From Nectonema munidae (taxonomy: Eukaryota > Nematomorpha > Nectonematoida > Nectonematidae): a DNA stretch of 64,000 nucleotides. How positions within the stretch are numbered: position 1 is the stretch's first letter; each line of letters starts with the position of its first letter. Location of the stretch: assembly GCA_030549495.1 (NCBI GenBank), contig JAUIRK010000695.1:62001-126000 (forward strand), in the 5' to 3' direction. The position numbers and the translations under genes are program-made. Under the pieces are notes generated by a model that saw nothing but the letters and a program-made list of their open reading frames with translations, did not search any database and was not told where the DNA came from. Below are positions 36,411 to 50,600 of this stretch, piece by piece.

Positions 36411-37493
36411 TTGATTCCCAGGAAAAAGAGGTCTCTAACCATCCGAAAGATAGTCCCGCCCAAAGACGAGACGAAGGAACTGCCTCAGGACGAGAAAGGG
36501 GAAGAAGATAAAAAAAGACCAACGGTACAATTAATTAGAAAACTGCGTCAAACTCTTTATCAAATACACAACCTCCCTGGAACTCCAGAAAGGAACAGGG
36601 TTTCAGGTATCCAAACCCACATTTAAAGTCCCTCCATACCTAAAAGATACGAAAGTGAAAAGAATATTGAATAGGGGATACGTTCCTAAAATCATCTCCC
36701 AAAGGAAATTTGGCACATTTTCAAAATTTCTCACCACCACTAGTGCAGGAAGACTTAATCGTCAGCCAAGCAATTCCTAAATTAGTTGACTCAGGTCAGA
36801 GATCATCTCCAGAACCCAAACAATTAAAAGTGCAAGTTCATGCTTCCTAGTACCCAAAAGCGATTACCGATTAAGGCTCGTGGCAAGTTTTGCCTTCTCA
36901 AAACTCCGAACCTCAAATTTACGGCGCCATTCCAACTACGAAACAGCCCGCATAATTTCACATGGGGGTGTCGCATCGACCTTAAAGATGCCTTTTACGG
37001 AATAGCTTTAGCCAAACAATTCAGAAACTGGTTTGTCATTAGAACGGACAAAAACTCGTACTACAAGTTTAACCAATTGCTCATGGGGGCAAATTTTTCC
37101 CCAGCAGTGCTCCAAAGGAGACTATCAACGCGTAAAGGAGTTTTTTCCGAACGATGGGGCCATATTAAATTTAAGACCATCCTCTACGTCGACGATTTTC
37201 TTATCCTAGCTGAAAACAAAAACGACCCAGAATTTATTATGGTCAAATTTCTACTTTTCCCTGAAAAAGAATTTGGAGTCAATAGGAAAAAATCGGCACT
37301 CTACCCAACTCAAGAATTTTTGAGAGTCATTATTAACCTCAAGCGGGTCATGAAAATTCCTGAGGGGAAAAAAGACATCATCTCGCAAGCTTTGGTCTGC
37401 CTCATTCTCGCCTCTATTTGCAACTGGGAGACACCGATAAAATGGTACCAAAGAATCCTAGGAATTAATAATTACTACAAAATTTACATGTAA
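36411..37493 (+). mobile_element. Broken reverse-transcriptase fossil (LTR or DIRS-like class)
   Basis: Plus-strand reverse-transcriptase remnants: the IDLKDAFYGIAL block, the LLMGANFSP block and the ILYVDDFLILAE catalytic block, in the order of Ty3- or DIRS-like enzymes. The element is a fragment with several breaks. No terminal repeats or other parts were recognised. GC content is higher than its surroundings. Class is uncertain; age cannot be judged without relatives. Confidence 0.7.
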
Positions 37494-38615
37494 CTGGCCT
37501 TTATATATAAATCATTAATATAATATCTATTTATGTCTTTCCGTATTACGATCTTACTTCATTAAAACAGCGAATAGTGTTTACTTGTCTCAGTAGTTGA
37601 TAACATTATTTCTAATCATATCAACGTTTTTCGCTTTGCAATAGCGAGATAAAAAAACATAATTTCTCTCCGTCTTCAACCTTTTCAAGGTTTCAGAAAG
37701 ATGTATAAATTTACAAGTGATGAGTGTAGCATGTGTTTATTCGCTCCGACAATTCAAACTCGACTTTGAAGATGTGGAATATATAAATATATTTAAGGAA
37801 TATATTTGGATAAGATAAATATATTTTCGAACAAGTTTTATTTTAGAAGAAAAATTATAACTCTAACTAAATCTAATCCCCAAACTAACTTTACGATTAC
37901 TTTTTAAAACTAACTGTAACATTACCTCTAGCACAAACTCCCATATTAATAGTAAAAACTTACTCTAACATTAAAAAATGAATTATTAAAATTTTCAACA
38001 AATTGTTACATCCACCAATTTTGTTTCATCAAACATTCCATCAATTGTTGTGCACCCACAGAATATAATTTTAAATTCATAAATTATGTTTAACAAACTT
38101 TCAAATTCACGTAATTGTTTTTTCAACCAATCGACGCATTCGCCGATTGCCGTGCACCGCTACAGGCACTCCTGTTAAAAGAATTGCGCTGTTATTTCTC
38201 TTCCCTTGTATTTAAAGGCAAAAAATATTCAATATGATGATTATTATAAAAGGAGTATTGATATTTTGCAAAATTTACTTTTAAAATCACGTAAATTATG
38301 TACACAAGTAGATGAGTAAAAACAAATTCATCAATAAAAAATATGAATAACTTAAACAAATGATGGAAAGTAGGGGAAAGTAAATTGCGTATTTCGAACG
38401 AGTATACATGTAGGTACGTTTTTAATGTGTTTGTGTGTGTTAGTGAGAAGAGTGAGACATGCATTTTTTCGCTTCAATAGAATGAGTTCAAACTGGACTT
38501 TGAAGATGCGGAATGTATTCCTCCATTCAGTTTGTATAATTCTGTGAGATTGAATTTAACTTCAGACCTAAACACAACAAGAATATTAGGAAATTTTTTT
38601 TAAAATGTAGACATT
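37494..38615. other. AT-rich spacer downstream of ARPC2
   Basis: Probably includes the ARPC2 3' UTR near 38615. No gene is seen; a 90-codon minus-strand frame at 38464-38192 lacks splice support. Confidence 0.4.
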
Positions 38616-41600
38616 TTACTTGGAGCGTTCAATTTTCTCGGGTTTTGCGCGATTCAAAATCTTTAAAAATTCATTAGTCTTACTTCGCATGCGAGCATGG
38701 ATGAAGGCCTAAATGTAAAATTGATGATAAACAGTTAAATTCACTCCTAACTTTCGCGAAGTGAACGTGCGTGTTATTTTCTCTTCAAAACCAAGTATAA
38801 ACGTTTACTGCTTACGTTTTTTAAAAAAATTTTTGAAGCCTAAATTTTAGGAACTTTTTAAATTGTTGTTTTATAAAATATGATTATCAAAGTTTCCTGC
38901 CTCTAATTTACACTTTTGTGAGTATTCAAAGCTTGAGTCAGATGTGTTATGTTCCTGACACTCATCATCATCATCATCATCAAAGGGTGATATCCATTTG
39001 GACCTGGGCAACCATGGAGCGCCAGTTTTTTCTAGTTTACCATGGTTAGTCTTGGAGATATTACATGGTGAGGTCTCCAGCTCCCTTCCACGTCGTAATT
39101 GTAAGCTACGGAGTTTTAAAGCGGGCTTACTCTCCTTGTCACGACAACGTCCTGAACATGGAGCATTTTAACTTGTAGAAAGGAGTCACGCAATCTACTA
39201 CTCCGTCTCTTTATGTCCTCGCTGTTTGTTCGGGCTGCTTATTCATCAAGCTAAGCTTGCGTATGTCACAGCTAATCACTATATCTGATGGCCGTTCCAC
39301 AACCTGTGAACCCGCTCTCTAGCTGTTCCTGACTTTGCAACACTGATAATAACCATGAAAGAAAATGATCATGAAGGCTATACTTTTGTGCACTTGATAT
39401 GGTAGTGAAGGTAGTTGAGGAACATGTGTAAATTGCTTATTGTGTTTTCTTTGGTATCCGCATTGGTGTGTCTGGAGAACAAAACTAAAAAAAGAAAAAT
39501 AAAAAAGTTGGTGAATGAGTTTTAGGATTTTAATAAAACAAGTAGGAAAACATCGAAGAGGTATCAATTAACAAACTTGTGAGCTTCCTACTAACGTTAC
39601 TGTTAAATAAATAAAACACCATGAAATGAATGTTTGACGAATACGCGCGCAATTTAAATTCCCATTTTGTTATATTTTAGACGTAGTAGTCTTCTATAGG
39701 AATCCGATCCGTGTGCATCGAACAGGAAGTAGTGCATTCAACGACTAAATTTATATCTCGTTATGATGCACGGAATGAGAGGCGTGCATTAGTGAAATTA
39801 ATTAGGAAGGAGAGGTAAATTGTTTTTACTTGTATTTACCCTAGAAATTGTCTATCAATGAATTCATATAGACATTTGTTTTAACTATGTACCTAATGAA
39901 AATTATTTTCTATAAAAAGGTATCATATCTGTACTGGCAAAAATAATTAAAGGATGATATTGGCCAATTGACTAAATGTAACTTAGTTATAAATGTAGAC
40001 AAAACCTCAAGGCCGTTGATAAAAGTATCTTTTACACGGGGCACATAAGGCGGAAATAGAGTGAGAGGACACAATGGAATTAATTTTTTATAAAATTTAA
40101 ATAACAAATGGTACGTAAAATGTCTTGAAAAAAGGCCTTTCATTAATAAAATGAAAATAATCGACTGAAAGCTAAGACACTGTCTCATGCTCAAAGCCTA
40201 GTTTTTGCCCTGCTTTTGCACAGAGAACATCTGTATACACACTGAGATGATGATTAAGATGTATCTTAGGTAAACTTTTCGCGTGAAAAGTCGCAAACAG
40301 AAAAGTTATATAACCGCACATACACGTTACAAATTAAAACAATTATGGAAGTGTAAAATATAGATAAGAAAGTTTAAAAGTTAGTTTAATAGACACTATG
40401 ATGCAAGCTGAATTGCAATTCATTTTAATAGAGAATGCAAGATGATGATGCATGCCATATTGCAAGCAACTATGATTTGGTATACCAAAAATTGTAGATC
40501 TTAAGAAATTATAAAACAAAATAATCAGATATAGTACTTTTAAATGATAAGTAGAAAGATTTTAGACATAATTCAATGTAATTATTTACGATGTTTCACA
40601 ATACACGATATGAACTTCATTTAAAAAATGCTTGCATTTATACCATTTAAGACGAAATAGAATTAAAAAATAAAATTCAAAATAGAATTTCATGCTTGCT
40701 ACCACCAGCCGTTCTCACAAGTTTACAAAACACGTGTTTAAATCTACTCGCATACACAAGTCTCACCTCAATTTTAAAAACCATGATTTTGACAAAGAGA
40801 ATTATGCATAGTTATGTTGTTGTTGTTAGCCCCTTGATTGATTACACCATCTCATTATCAGTGTAATCAATCAGTTCATTACAGAGAAAAAAAAATAAAT
40901 TCATATAATGAGCTGAGAGAGTATTACTACTACAAGTAAATACTCTCAGGGAAAAGTATAAAATTTTGTTACACTTTTGCAGCAGCAGCGATGGGTAAAT
41001 GTATTTTCAGCCAACCTACATAAAAGTCAGCAAGAAATATAATAGAATAGAGCGAATGAATGATGATTATATATAAATAAGTTAAATCCAAATTTCGGCC
41101 AGGCAGTAGGTTAACTATCTCGCATGGCTTGGACCACAAATGAATTGGCTTGAATGTTGTATGAATGTGAGTGCAATTGACAAGATGGTGTGTGTCATGT
41201 GTGTTGATTACAAAGTGGACAGCGCGAATTCGTATGTGTTTTGGGATCGATTTTATGAAGATACTCACGAAGTAATGGTGATCATGCATTTGCCAGGCAT
41301 AATTGTGTAAGTAGAGTTAAAATCAGAGCTACGAGCTAATAGTAAGTTGATATAGCTCTTAGCCGCCAATAAGCAGATATGCAACTGAAAAGTTTTCTTT
41401 CAAGCTAATATCTATTTTAAATATGAATTGCACACATTTCCATGGATGAAATAAAGTCATGTGCGTTGATTGACTCAAATAAATACTGCAAAAGGGCATG
41501 ATGCGTAAGATGTCTGTCACCTAAAAGTGCGCCTTTATCATTTACGCGCAAAACATCTCTTCACCAATTTCTGCAACAAACGATAGCCTGTCTTCCCTTT

Positions 41601-44600
41601 TAGGTATTAATTAAATAGGAACGCATTTCCACAAATTCTATTACGCCAACCCTTGAAAAATGTTAGATTACCACGAGAGTGATTTACCCGGACTTTGGGA
41701 AGCGCGGAGTGAGGGGTTGAGTTGTAAAGAGGAAAAATACCAAAGGTGATATAAGCGATGCATGAACGCTTTTTAACATCTGCCTCCACATCACACTCCG
41801 GAACTTCTGATGGAGGAGTGCCTTGTGAGTATGTGATGTGCGGGAATGTGTGCATGCCCTTTTTGCCTTCTTTAAACTCCTAAAAGCAAAACATCATTCT
41901 TTCGATGAAGCAGATACACCTCCCATCAATCTCAATAAATCGCACGTGAAGAAACGGGAAGTAAATTAGAGATGTATTGGATATCCACACATGTAGTATA
42001 ACTAATATTTTCTTATTTAATAATTTTAAATAATATATAATGCTGATTGCATGTCCAATATTCCTATTGGAACATTTGTCCGCTACCATTATTGCAAACT
42101 AAATGATAGATTGAAAACAATAAGACAGCTTCACTTGTGACAAAGATAGGTAGGGTTAGTCTGTGTTCATTTTTTTCTGTTTATAATAATCACAGCTAGA
42201 TGGCGTTAATAAAGAGAAAAATAAAATTTTAGCCATTTTTTTAATTAAAAGCAGCTTTAATGACTTAATTTATTGTGAGTGAAGTATTTAAAAATTCCAT
42301 ATTCTTTGCTTATCACATATTACTTCATATACGTGATTATTTATATATTTTGAGTATTGTTAAAGATTTTATCTAGGGGATAAATCTGGCCAAAATATTT
42401 TTTTAGGTGTGATTGACAAAAAAGTTTGGCAAGCTAAGATTACCCAAAAAACAAACAAGAGTAAAAAGAGTTGAAAAACATACACTAAATTTTAGCCTTT
42501 TTGTAAACATAAGATAAGTAAGGTTTTTTGGAGAAAAACTATTTTTTGCGTGGTTTTACAGGTACATTGACAGTTTGCCTACAGACATCTTACCTAACGG
42601 ACAGTTTGCCCCTATCACAATTATAAAACTTTAAATTGAAAAATAAAATACGATGAAAAATCAACCTATAATTCATATGTCAAGAGGAAGTGTACGTACC
42701 CACCCATATGGAAGGAAAAATCACCTTTGAAAAATAAATGGAAAGAAGAAGAATTATGAAAGACTATAAATTATTTTATGATTTTGACTATCTTTTGATT
42801 TACTTATATAATTTACGATTAATTTCGATACATACTCGTAACTTTAACAACAGGAATTAAATGTGGAAATATGAGTCTGCAGATGACCTAGTGGTGAGAA
42901 CATAGGGTCTCTCCTCGTGACTATCCCTACTATCTGCTGATTATTCTACCCTTGGGTGCGATACTGACAACTAAAAAAAATGAACTAAAACGAGTATCCA
43001 AATTAATCATATAAATAAACATTTCTTTTTGATCCTTAAAATTCTCTACTTAAATTATATTCATTATTTTCTTTCCAGGAAGCATTATCTGGTTCAAATA
43101 AAATTGGGACACAAGTTGTCTTGGCATCTATTCTGAGCAAATATCAATTCAGATTGAATTCTGGGGAAAATTTTTTTGCGTTCTACAGATTAATGATAAT
43201 AATACAAAAAGACAAAAATAAAAATGAATTATAGACTAGACAAATCGTACGTGGGACAGAATTTCTGTAGGCAAACTTTGCGGTCACGGATTTACAATGG
43301 ATATTTGAGGTCGTATATTTAGACACACGTGTATATGCATTCTTGAAGAGAATGCATTAGTGAGTCTTCGTATTAGAGAAGTGAAGGTAGTGCTAAAATT
43401 TTACCTGCAAAAATACTTTTCCGATGTTTAGGTCTTCATAGTCTTTGAATTGTGTGCTGTAAACGACGGTAACGCGATCATCCTTAGCTTCAAAGTATCT
43501 ACAGTGCAAAAAATGAACAAAAATCAATCAATATAAAACCTTTAAATGAATCCTTAAGAATTCAATTTATATACACTATCATCAATATTTACGAGTAAGA
43601 TTTTCACAATCCCGAATTGCATTTTTTGAGCTGCAAATCATTATAACTGTCGGCGATAGTTTGTTTGAGGTGAACAACAGTGTATCATCAAAGCAATTAA
43701 TTTATATATGTATATAAGCTCATCTGGTAAATAGATATATTAGTTTCCTATGATAGACTACTGCCGTATGTGCATCATGACTAAACGAAAAGCCTACAGT
43801 GTTGACTACAAGCTCGGTCTGATCGACCGAGTACGCAATGTTGAATCCCAAGGCAAAATATCACGTGAGACTGCTATCCCAGAATCCACTCTACGGGGCT
43901 GGCTGAAAGACGAGACCAAGTTACGAGAGTGACGGGCTGCGACGTAAGAAAGCACGCACAGCTGCTGATACAGAACTCAACAAAGCCATGTACAACTGGT
44001 TTGTCCAAGAAACCACTACAAGGGCCCATCATTTGAGCGCAAGCACAAAAACATAAATCTCACCAAGCTGCTCAGACTTCGGACAACTTTACCCCTTCAA
44101 CCGACACTCCTGTCACCAAAGGTTGGCTTCGGCGGTTTCAAAGACGTCACGGCATCGTTCAAACCAAGTTGTATGGTGAATCTAAATCTGCAGACTTTGC
44201 CTCAGCCTCTGACTTTCCTTCCAACCTGAAAGCTTATATGACTGACAATAACCTGTGCCCTGATCAAGTGTATAACGCAGAGGAGACGACTATATTCTGT
44301 CGTATACTGCCTGACTCTACATACAACGCCATCAAATCAGACAAAGGCAGGTTCTTCTGGCTATAAGACTATCAAAGACATGTATTTTTCTTCTCTGCTG
44401 CAATCAGATTGGTGACCACAAACTCAAACCTCTTTGCACTGGTAAATTTGCCAAACTCAGATATTTCAATCATGTCAACAAGAATTCTGTGCCCATCCAA
44501 TATACGTCTTCCAAAAAAGCCTGGATGACTTCTGCAATCTTTGAGGACTGGTTCAAAAACAGCTTCGTTCCCTCCAGTAAAGCCCACCTGCGCTCTCAAA

Positions 44601-47600
44601 ATCTACCTGAGAAAGCTGTCCTCTTGCTTGACAACTTCTCATGTTTCTTCACTGACGACTGCAGACGGTAACATCACTGTACTGTACCTGCTCAAAAATA
44701 CCACCAGCCTCATCCAGCTTTGTGATCAGGGCATCATTTCAGCTTTTAAAAAAGGCTATCACAAACAACGTGTTCTTGATTCAGATCTTCAAGCCATCCC
44801 ATTTCTCAAGCCACTTCCAAAGCCTGGCATAACATCACCAAAACAACAGTCGCCAATTGATCGAACAAAACCCTGGATCCTGCCTTCAACCAACAGCCTG
44901 ATGACGACTCCAATGACTTTCTGAGTTTTACTGATAATGAGGTGAAGCAGGCACACGCCAAACTCGACTCCGATCTAAATCAAGACGTTTCTCTGAGTGT
45001 GGTGATAAACAATTGAGAACAGATTGAGGCCGATGAACCAGTCTTCCAACTCCAGACAGACGAACAGCGTTTAGAGCCAGTAGCAGAGACTGGTGACTCA
45101 GTAGACATCTCTCCTCCACAGCAAAAACCAACAGTCAAAGCTAGCGATGTCTGTTCTATGCTAAAACAAAGTTTGGACTGGCTAGAAACGAAAGATATCG
45201 GCTCAGTTAATCTGGTGCAACTACATTTCACACAGAATGTGACGGAAGGAATCAAAACAAAAATGCATCACTCATTTTTTTAGTAAAAAATTGTGTAACT
45301 GCTTTTTTGTGCTTAATAGAATCAAGATTGAACTTTATAAATTGTTTTGCATTATGATTTTAGGAATCGTCATTCTTAGTCATCAATCTTCGTTTTATGC
45401 TTGACCAAATCTTCGTGGTGAGTGCAAAGTGTTTCCTGTGTAACAGCAACAATGAAGGGAACAACAAAGACTCACCTTCGTGATGTATCTTCTACTTCTT
45501 GAAATAAAGTAAGCATTTATTTTTATTACATCGCTGATTTATGAGAGAACACAACAAACCAAAATACATATCAGGTTGGTAGCAGCAGGAAGAAAGGCGG
45601 CATCACAGATTCACAGTTGATTCCTTCGAAGCCTGCTGATGAGACTACTATACTATAGTCTGTAGGTACATAAACAGTCACGCTGTGTGATTCGGTTCCA
45701 GAGGGTGCGTAATTATAGTGCTGTTTGCGCTGGGAAATGATGACCCAAATGCATGCTGTGGACCCCAGTTATCGCGTTATAACGGTTATTTTCTGTACGT
45801 AAAAAACATTCTAAATGCTCTGATTCAATGAAAATACATTAATTTAATCACAGAAGTTAAGTGGAGAATTGAGGACAATCAATTGGGGTCAATTGAAAAA
45901 AAAAATCAGAAGAAATGATCATGAAGACATTCGATACAAGTGGCCAAAAAATCTTATAGAAGCTGGTTAATTTGTTTTTTTTCTCCGATGAGAGAAATTT
46001 TGATCAAGACCAAAAAAATTATCATAAGAAACGACAGATGGCTATGTTCATATACTTCTGAATATACTTTAACTGACATGATTGTGGGTGTTGTTAGCAA
46101 TGAAAAACACGCTGTCTCCACACTTTTTTCGACAACATCTTAGAGTGTCACAATTGTGTCCTAGGCATCTGAAAACCTTTTCATCACAGTTGAGAAACAA
46201 CTCAATCAGCATGCGCTAACAGTGTGAAATAGAACCAGTCCATTTTTGTAATTTATATTTCCCATTGTGCCAAAAGACGAGCTTTTGGATCTAGTTTCTT
46301 AAAATATTACTTATCTTGAAAAAATTTATCAAAAAAGTCTTGCACCTAGAGATATAAAACTTTTATTTAATTAGCACACCAAAACGAATATTCAGTCAAT
46401 CCGACATTGTTCTGGTTTTGTAAATATGATGTCAAAACAAAAACTAGAAAATTTACTCTTTTGGTAGTGTTTAGTAGAGTTGGTAAATAAATTTCCTTTT
46501 TAGATAGTTACATCAAGTTACTTCTGCTTCTCTGAATGCACTTCTAGTGTTTTGTCTTTGCTTCCGACTACTTGATTGTTTTCGTTACTGCTTCAGAACT
46601 CGTTTCTGGTATATATGTAGTTTTTTCATATTTGTTAGGTATACTTTATGGTAAAATCAATACTAAAATTCTTTATTAGTGGTGAGGGCCAAATTTTCCA
46701 AAATAATCAAAACTATATATAATTTCGTAAACACTGTGTAAAAGATCACATATTAGCGTATTAGGAAAATTAAGAATTCATTAAAATTTTTATATTAAAT
46801 ATTGCTAGCGTGGAACGCGCTTTCTTGAACAAGGATCGATAAAAGGATGTAGAAGCCACGCCACTTTACCGGCCACTGTGCGTGGGCTACTAAACAAAGA
46901 ATTTCCAAACGATGGATCGGAGACATCGAGGTGTTGCCGACTAACAGCGAATCTTGTTTGACCTAATCGTCATCGAGTCCCATCTTAGTTGTCGTATGGG
47001 ATAAGGTTTACGCATGCAAGGCACGTACTGTTTGTTGGAGACATGCTTCAGTTCATCTTGCAAACTTGTCAGGAATTTCATGCTGACCTTTTAAATCCGA
47101 CTTTTATTATGGTTTTTGTTGAATCAAATGTCGGGGTTCCATGATCAAAGGAAGAAAAAGAGAAATGAAACATGAGCTTACACGGCTTCATAGGAGCCAT
47201 TGGAAAAGTGTAAAGACGCTTTGGGAAGAGAGGAAGAACTTAAGGAAGAAGTTGTGATTTGAGATGAAAAATACTTCTCACAAAGACAGCCAAACAAATT
47301 GCGCTTCAAACACGCGACGCTTGTGATTAGTGTTTGGATTTGATTGACAGAAGATGATGCGACTAATGACAAGTTTATGAGTAGAGAAACGCTAAAGTCT
47401 ACGAATAGAAAAGGAATAGTGCATAGAGTTTAGCTTTAAAACACGAAGCAAGAGCACTAAAAATAGAGACAACGAATGTTATTTTGGTGTTATTGGACAA
47501 ATACATATTTTGATAAATATTTTTTTTTATTTTAGGTCAATTCTTTACTAAAAAAGTTATTAATTTCACAATTTTTAGGTCAACGTATAACTGATCTAAT

Positions 47601-50600
47601 TATAATCCGGTTACAATCTTAGTTTTCCCTTATATATTAACCTATATTTTAGAGTTTCCTAGATAAAATAATTTGGTAAAACAGCTATTTGAAGTTTTTG
47701 TATATATTAAAGACGATTTTTGAAAAAATGTGAGCAATTCCTAAGAACCAGAATTATGAAAACTTAATCATTTTGAAATAAATTAAACTAAATTGTAATG
47801 GTATTTGCAAATGATTTTTTAAAACTTTTCCAGCTTATACGCGTTACATTATTGAATCTTTTTCTCAAAAATCATTTACTGTTCGAAAAAAGAAACATTA
47901 TTATTTGAGTTTAAAGTGTCAAATTAATAAAATCAATAAAAATGTTTATTGCATATCTAAAAATATAAAAATAGAAATAAGGATGAACACATCGTTTTTA
48001 TTGTTTAGACTTTACAAATGAATTGAACAATTATAGGAAAAGTTCTTTAGGAAAGAAGAAAATCCTAAAAAGTGGAGTGGACAAAATATAGTATGCATCG
48101 AAAATATTCACGCGACTATCACGATAAACCAAATGAAACACTGGCCAATTGGTTGCACGTTATATAGAATAATTGAGATTTCTTTGTCACGTGACGCCTG
48201 CTTTGATTTCATCTTCGTTTAAGCGATCCCTGATAAATTATACGAATATTCTCTCATTGCATTACAAATTCCGATGCTACAGCGTGAATCACTTACCGAC
48301 ACAAGTGTGTTTCCATTTTTAGCATTTTAATTTCCTGAGGTGTACTGATCACATTTTGTATGCATGAAAAGCCAGAAAGAATGTCTTCGCTATATTTAGA
48401 TAGAAGTCAGCTAGCTACTTCCTTATTTGGCTTGAAAGCTAACTAAATGTAGCTAACTATCTGACAAGGAAATAAACGTTCATATTTTTAATATAAAAAA
48501 CAAACTTATAGAAAACATCGGTAAGAAAATTAGGAATATTTTAAAAAAAACGAATCAGAAGTTTATCTAGAATTTAAGCCAAATAATTTTTATAGATATT
48601 TGTAAAGTGAACGAACATGACACGTTTCGCATGCAAACCACGTACTGTTTGTTGGAGACATAGTTCAAATTACTCTCTTTAAAATTCAAGTTACCATAGT
48701 TTTCTCTCACTTCTTCAGTTCACTTAAAGACCAAAAGAGAACTGAAAGTGGATAAGAAATTTGAAAAAAAATGTATAAATTTATCTCTGCATAATAAATT
48801 ATTATTAAAAACCTATATTGAACTTTTGTAAACATATGGAGTAGTGGCTCTTCTCCAGTTGAAACTGGAAGTAAAAGTTGAGTTTAGATATTTTAAATTT
48901 TTAAGCATTTAGAGTCGGCTTTTTTGTATATACATGGAGACGGATTAAAACAATAGTTACACGAAAACGCTGAATAAGGTACCTTCTAATTAAAAAAGGG
49001 TCTGCATCATTTAAAGATGAAGATGAGATCAAATGGGTTAAGGCGTTAAAATGGCAATGTAAATAATAAAAAGAGATAAATTACTTGTTTCTGGGGTTTG
49101 CAAAAGAGGACCATAAATTGTTTGTAAAAGCTAAAATGAAATAGTTGAATTTATAAGTGATTTAAAAATAATAACACACAAATTATTCATTAACCCTTTC
49201 AGGCACAATAGGACAATGGTGTCCGATAAAATAATATTCATTGAAAAAGAAAAGTAGGCCGTTCATTTTAAAAAAAACCAATACCTGAAAGGGCTAAACT
49301 ATATCTGCATATAAGATAACAATGGGATGTTCCAATCGATGTTGTTCAGAAACATTTTAACTAGAAAAAGCCATTTGAGTCATTAGTGATTGGAAAAATT
49401 TACTACCCTGTCCGAATCTTATATTCCGATTCCATGAAATGAATAAGGGGTAAAAGATTCCTTGAAATGACTAAGGCATTTCAAATCTAAAATTCTTAAA
49501 TTGTATTGAACTAATAAAAAATAAAATAAATAAAATTTAAGGTTTTTTTTTTTTAATTTAACTCAAAATTTTGCCTAACGTTACATATTTTAAATTTTTA
49601 TGTTATAATTTTTGTTTGAAATTGAAAAAACCCAATATTTTAAATCGTATCTTCTACTCCAATAAATAATTAAAATCGGAGACACTTTTATATATTTTTA
49701 CATCAAGAGATGTAAATTTTTGCTTAAAGTTATTAGAATTTTTAAATACTCATTCAACATTTTAGCCAAAAAAGTTTCATGTTAAAAATTTTCATCGAAT
49801 TCTTACTATCATAAATACCTAGAATTGCATTCAGTTCTCTCCATCATAGATTGTACAAAATGGCAGATGACTAAGGGCAATCATTCTTTCCTTTCGATTT
49901 GACTTTATGGGAATAATTCAAATAACCAAGTGCATTTTATGATGAATGAATATCAAAAATACTCTTGTTCTCTCTCACTTTATTAAATCTTGCAAGGTCA
50001 TGGAGTAGACAATTTTTAAAATGATAAAAATTTTCATAAACAACGCTAATGAAAACAAATTTAAGAGAAAATCTTCGAGGAACTTTAAAAAGAAGTTGCT
50101 TCTTTTTGACAATTAAAAAAAATTTGGCATCAAATCGACAAAAACTCGAAACTTTACAATGAGAGAGACTGGCATGCATATAATCGAGGTGGATTTTCTT
50201 CAAAGGAAAACAAGGTTTGACCCATAGATTTAGATATAAGAATTACACCTGAAAGAATATCAGCTTTGGCAACCGTGTTATTTTAATACCGTGTATATAC
50301 TGATGCAAAGACTTCCAAACAAAAAAAGCTATGCCGCTATAAATTCATTTTTAAATCAAATTAAACAATGTACTATATCAAGTTTACTTGAGACAAAGAA
50401 ATTAAATGATTTACAAAAATAAAACTTTTATTTACAATAAATAGAGTAGTGTTCAAGAAGCTTGGCCAATATTTCCAACTTGTTATTTTGAGTCAGGGAG
50501 TATTAAAGTCAAAAAACGTTAAGTCCTCAAAGATCGACTAATAAGCTGGAATTTACGATAATTCACATTTTTTACTTTCTGAATGTGTAGTACTTTTTTG

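Noticed and set aside
36411-37493. A domesticated reverse transcriptase gene
   Set aside because: The sequence is a broken fragment without splice sites or host context, so it is treated as a fossil.
39319-39567. 82-codon minus-strand frame
   Set aside because: A shadow; the adjacent frame between 39484 and 39384 is the ARPC2 exon.
41105-41308. Plus-strand open stretch ending in a perfect GTAAGT donor, considered as an exon
   Set aside because: The minus strand of the same DNA encodes a recognisable LINE C-terminus, which explains the open frame.
47178-47372. Minus-strand frame taken as a small stand-alone gene
   Set aside because: It begins with TTG, and its content is an ARPC2 exon with splice sites inside the frame.
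50250-50345. Minus-strand stretch [13 protein letters not shown] between AG and GT, tested as the missing ARPC2 exon
   Set aside because: Phase does not join to the neighbouring exons and similarity is weak.
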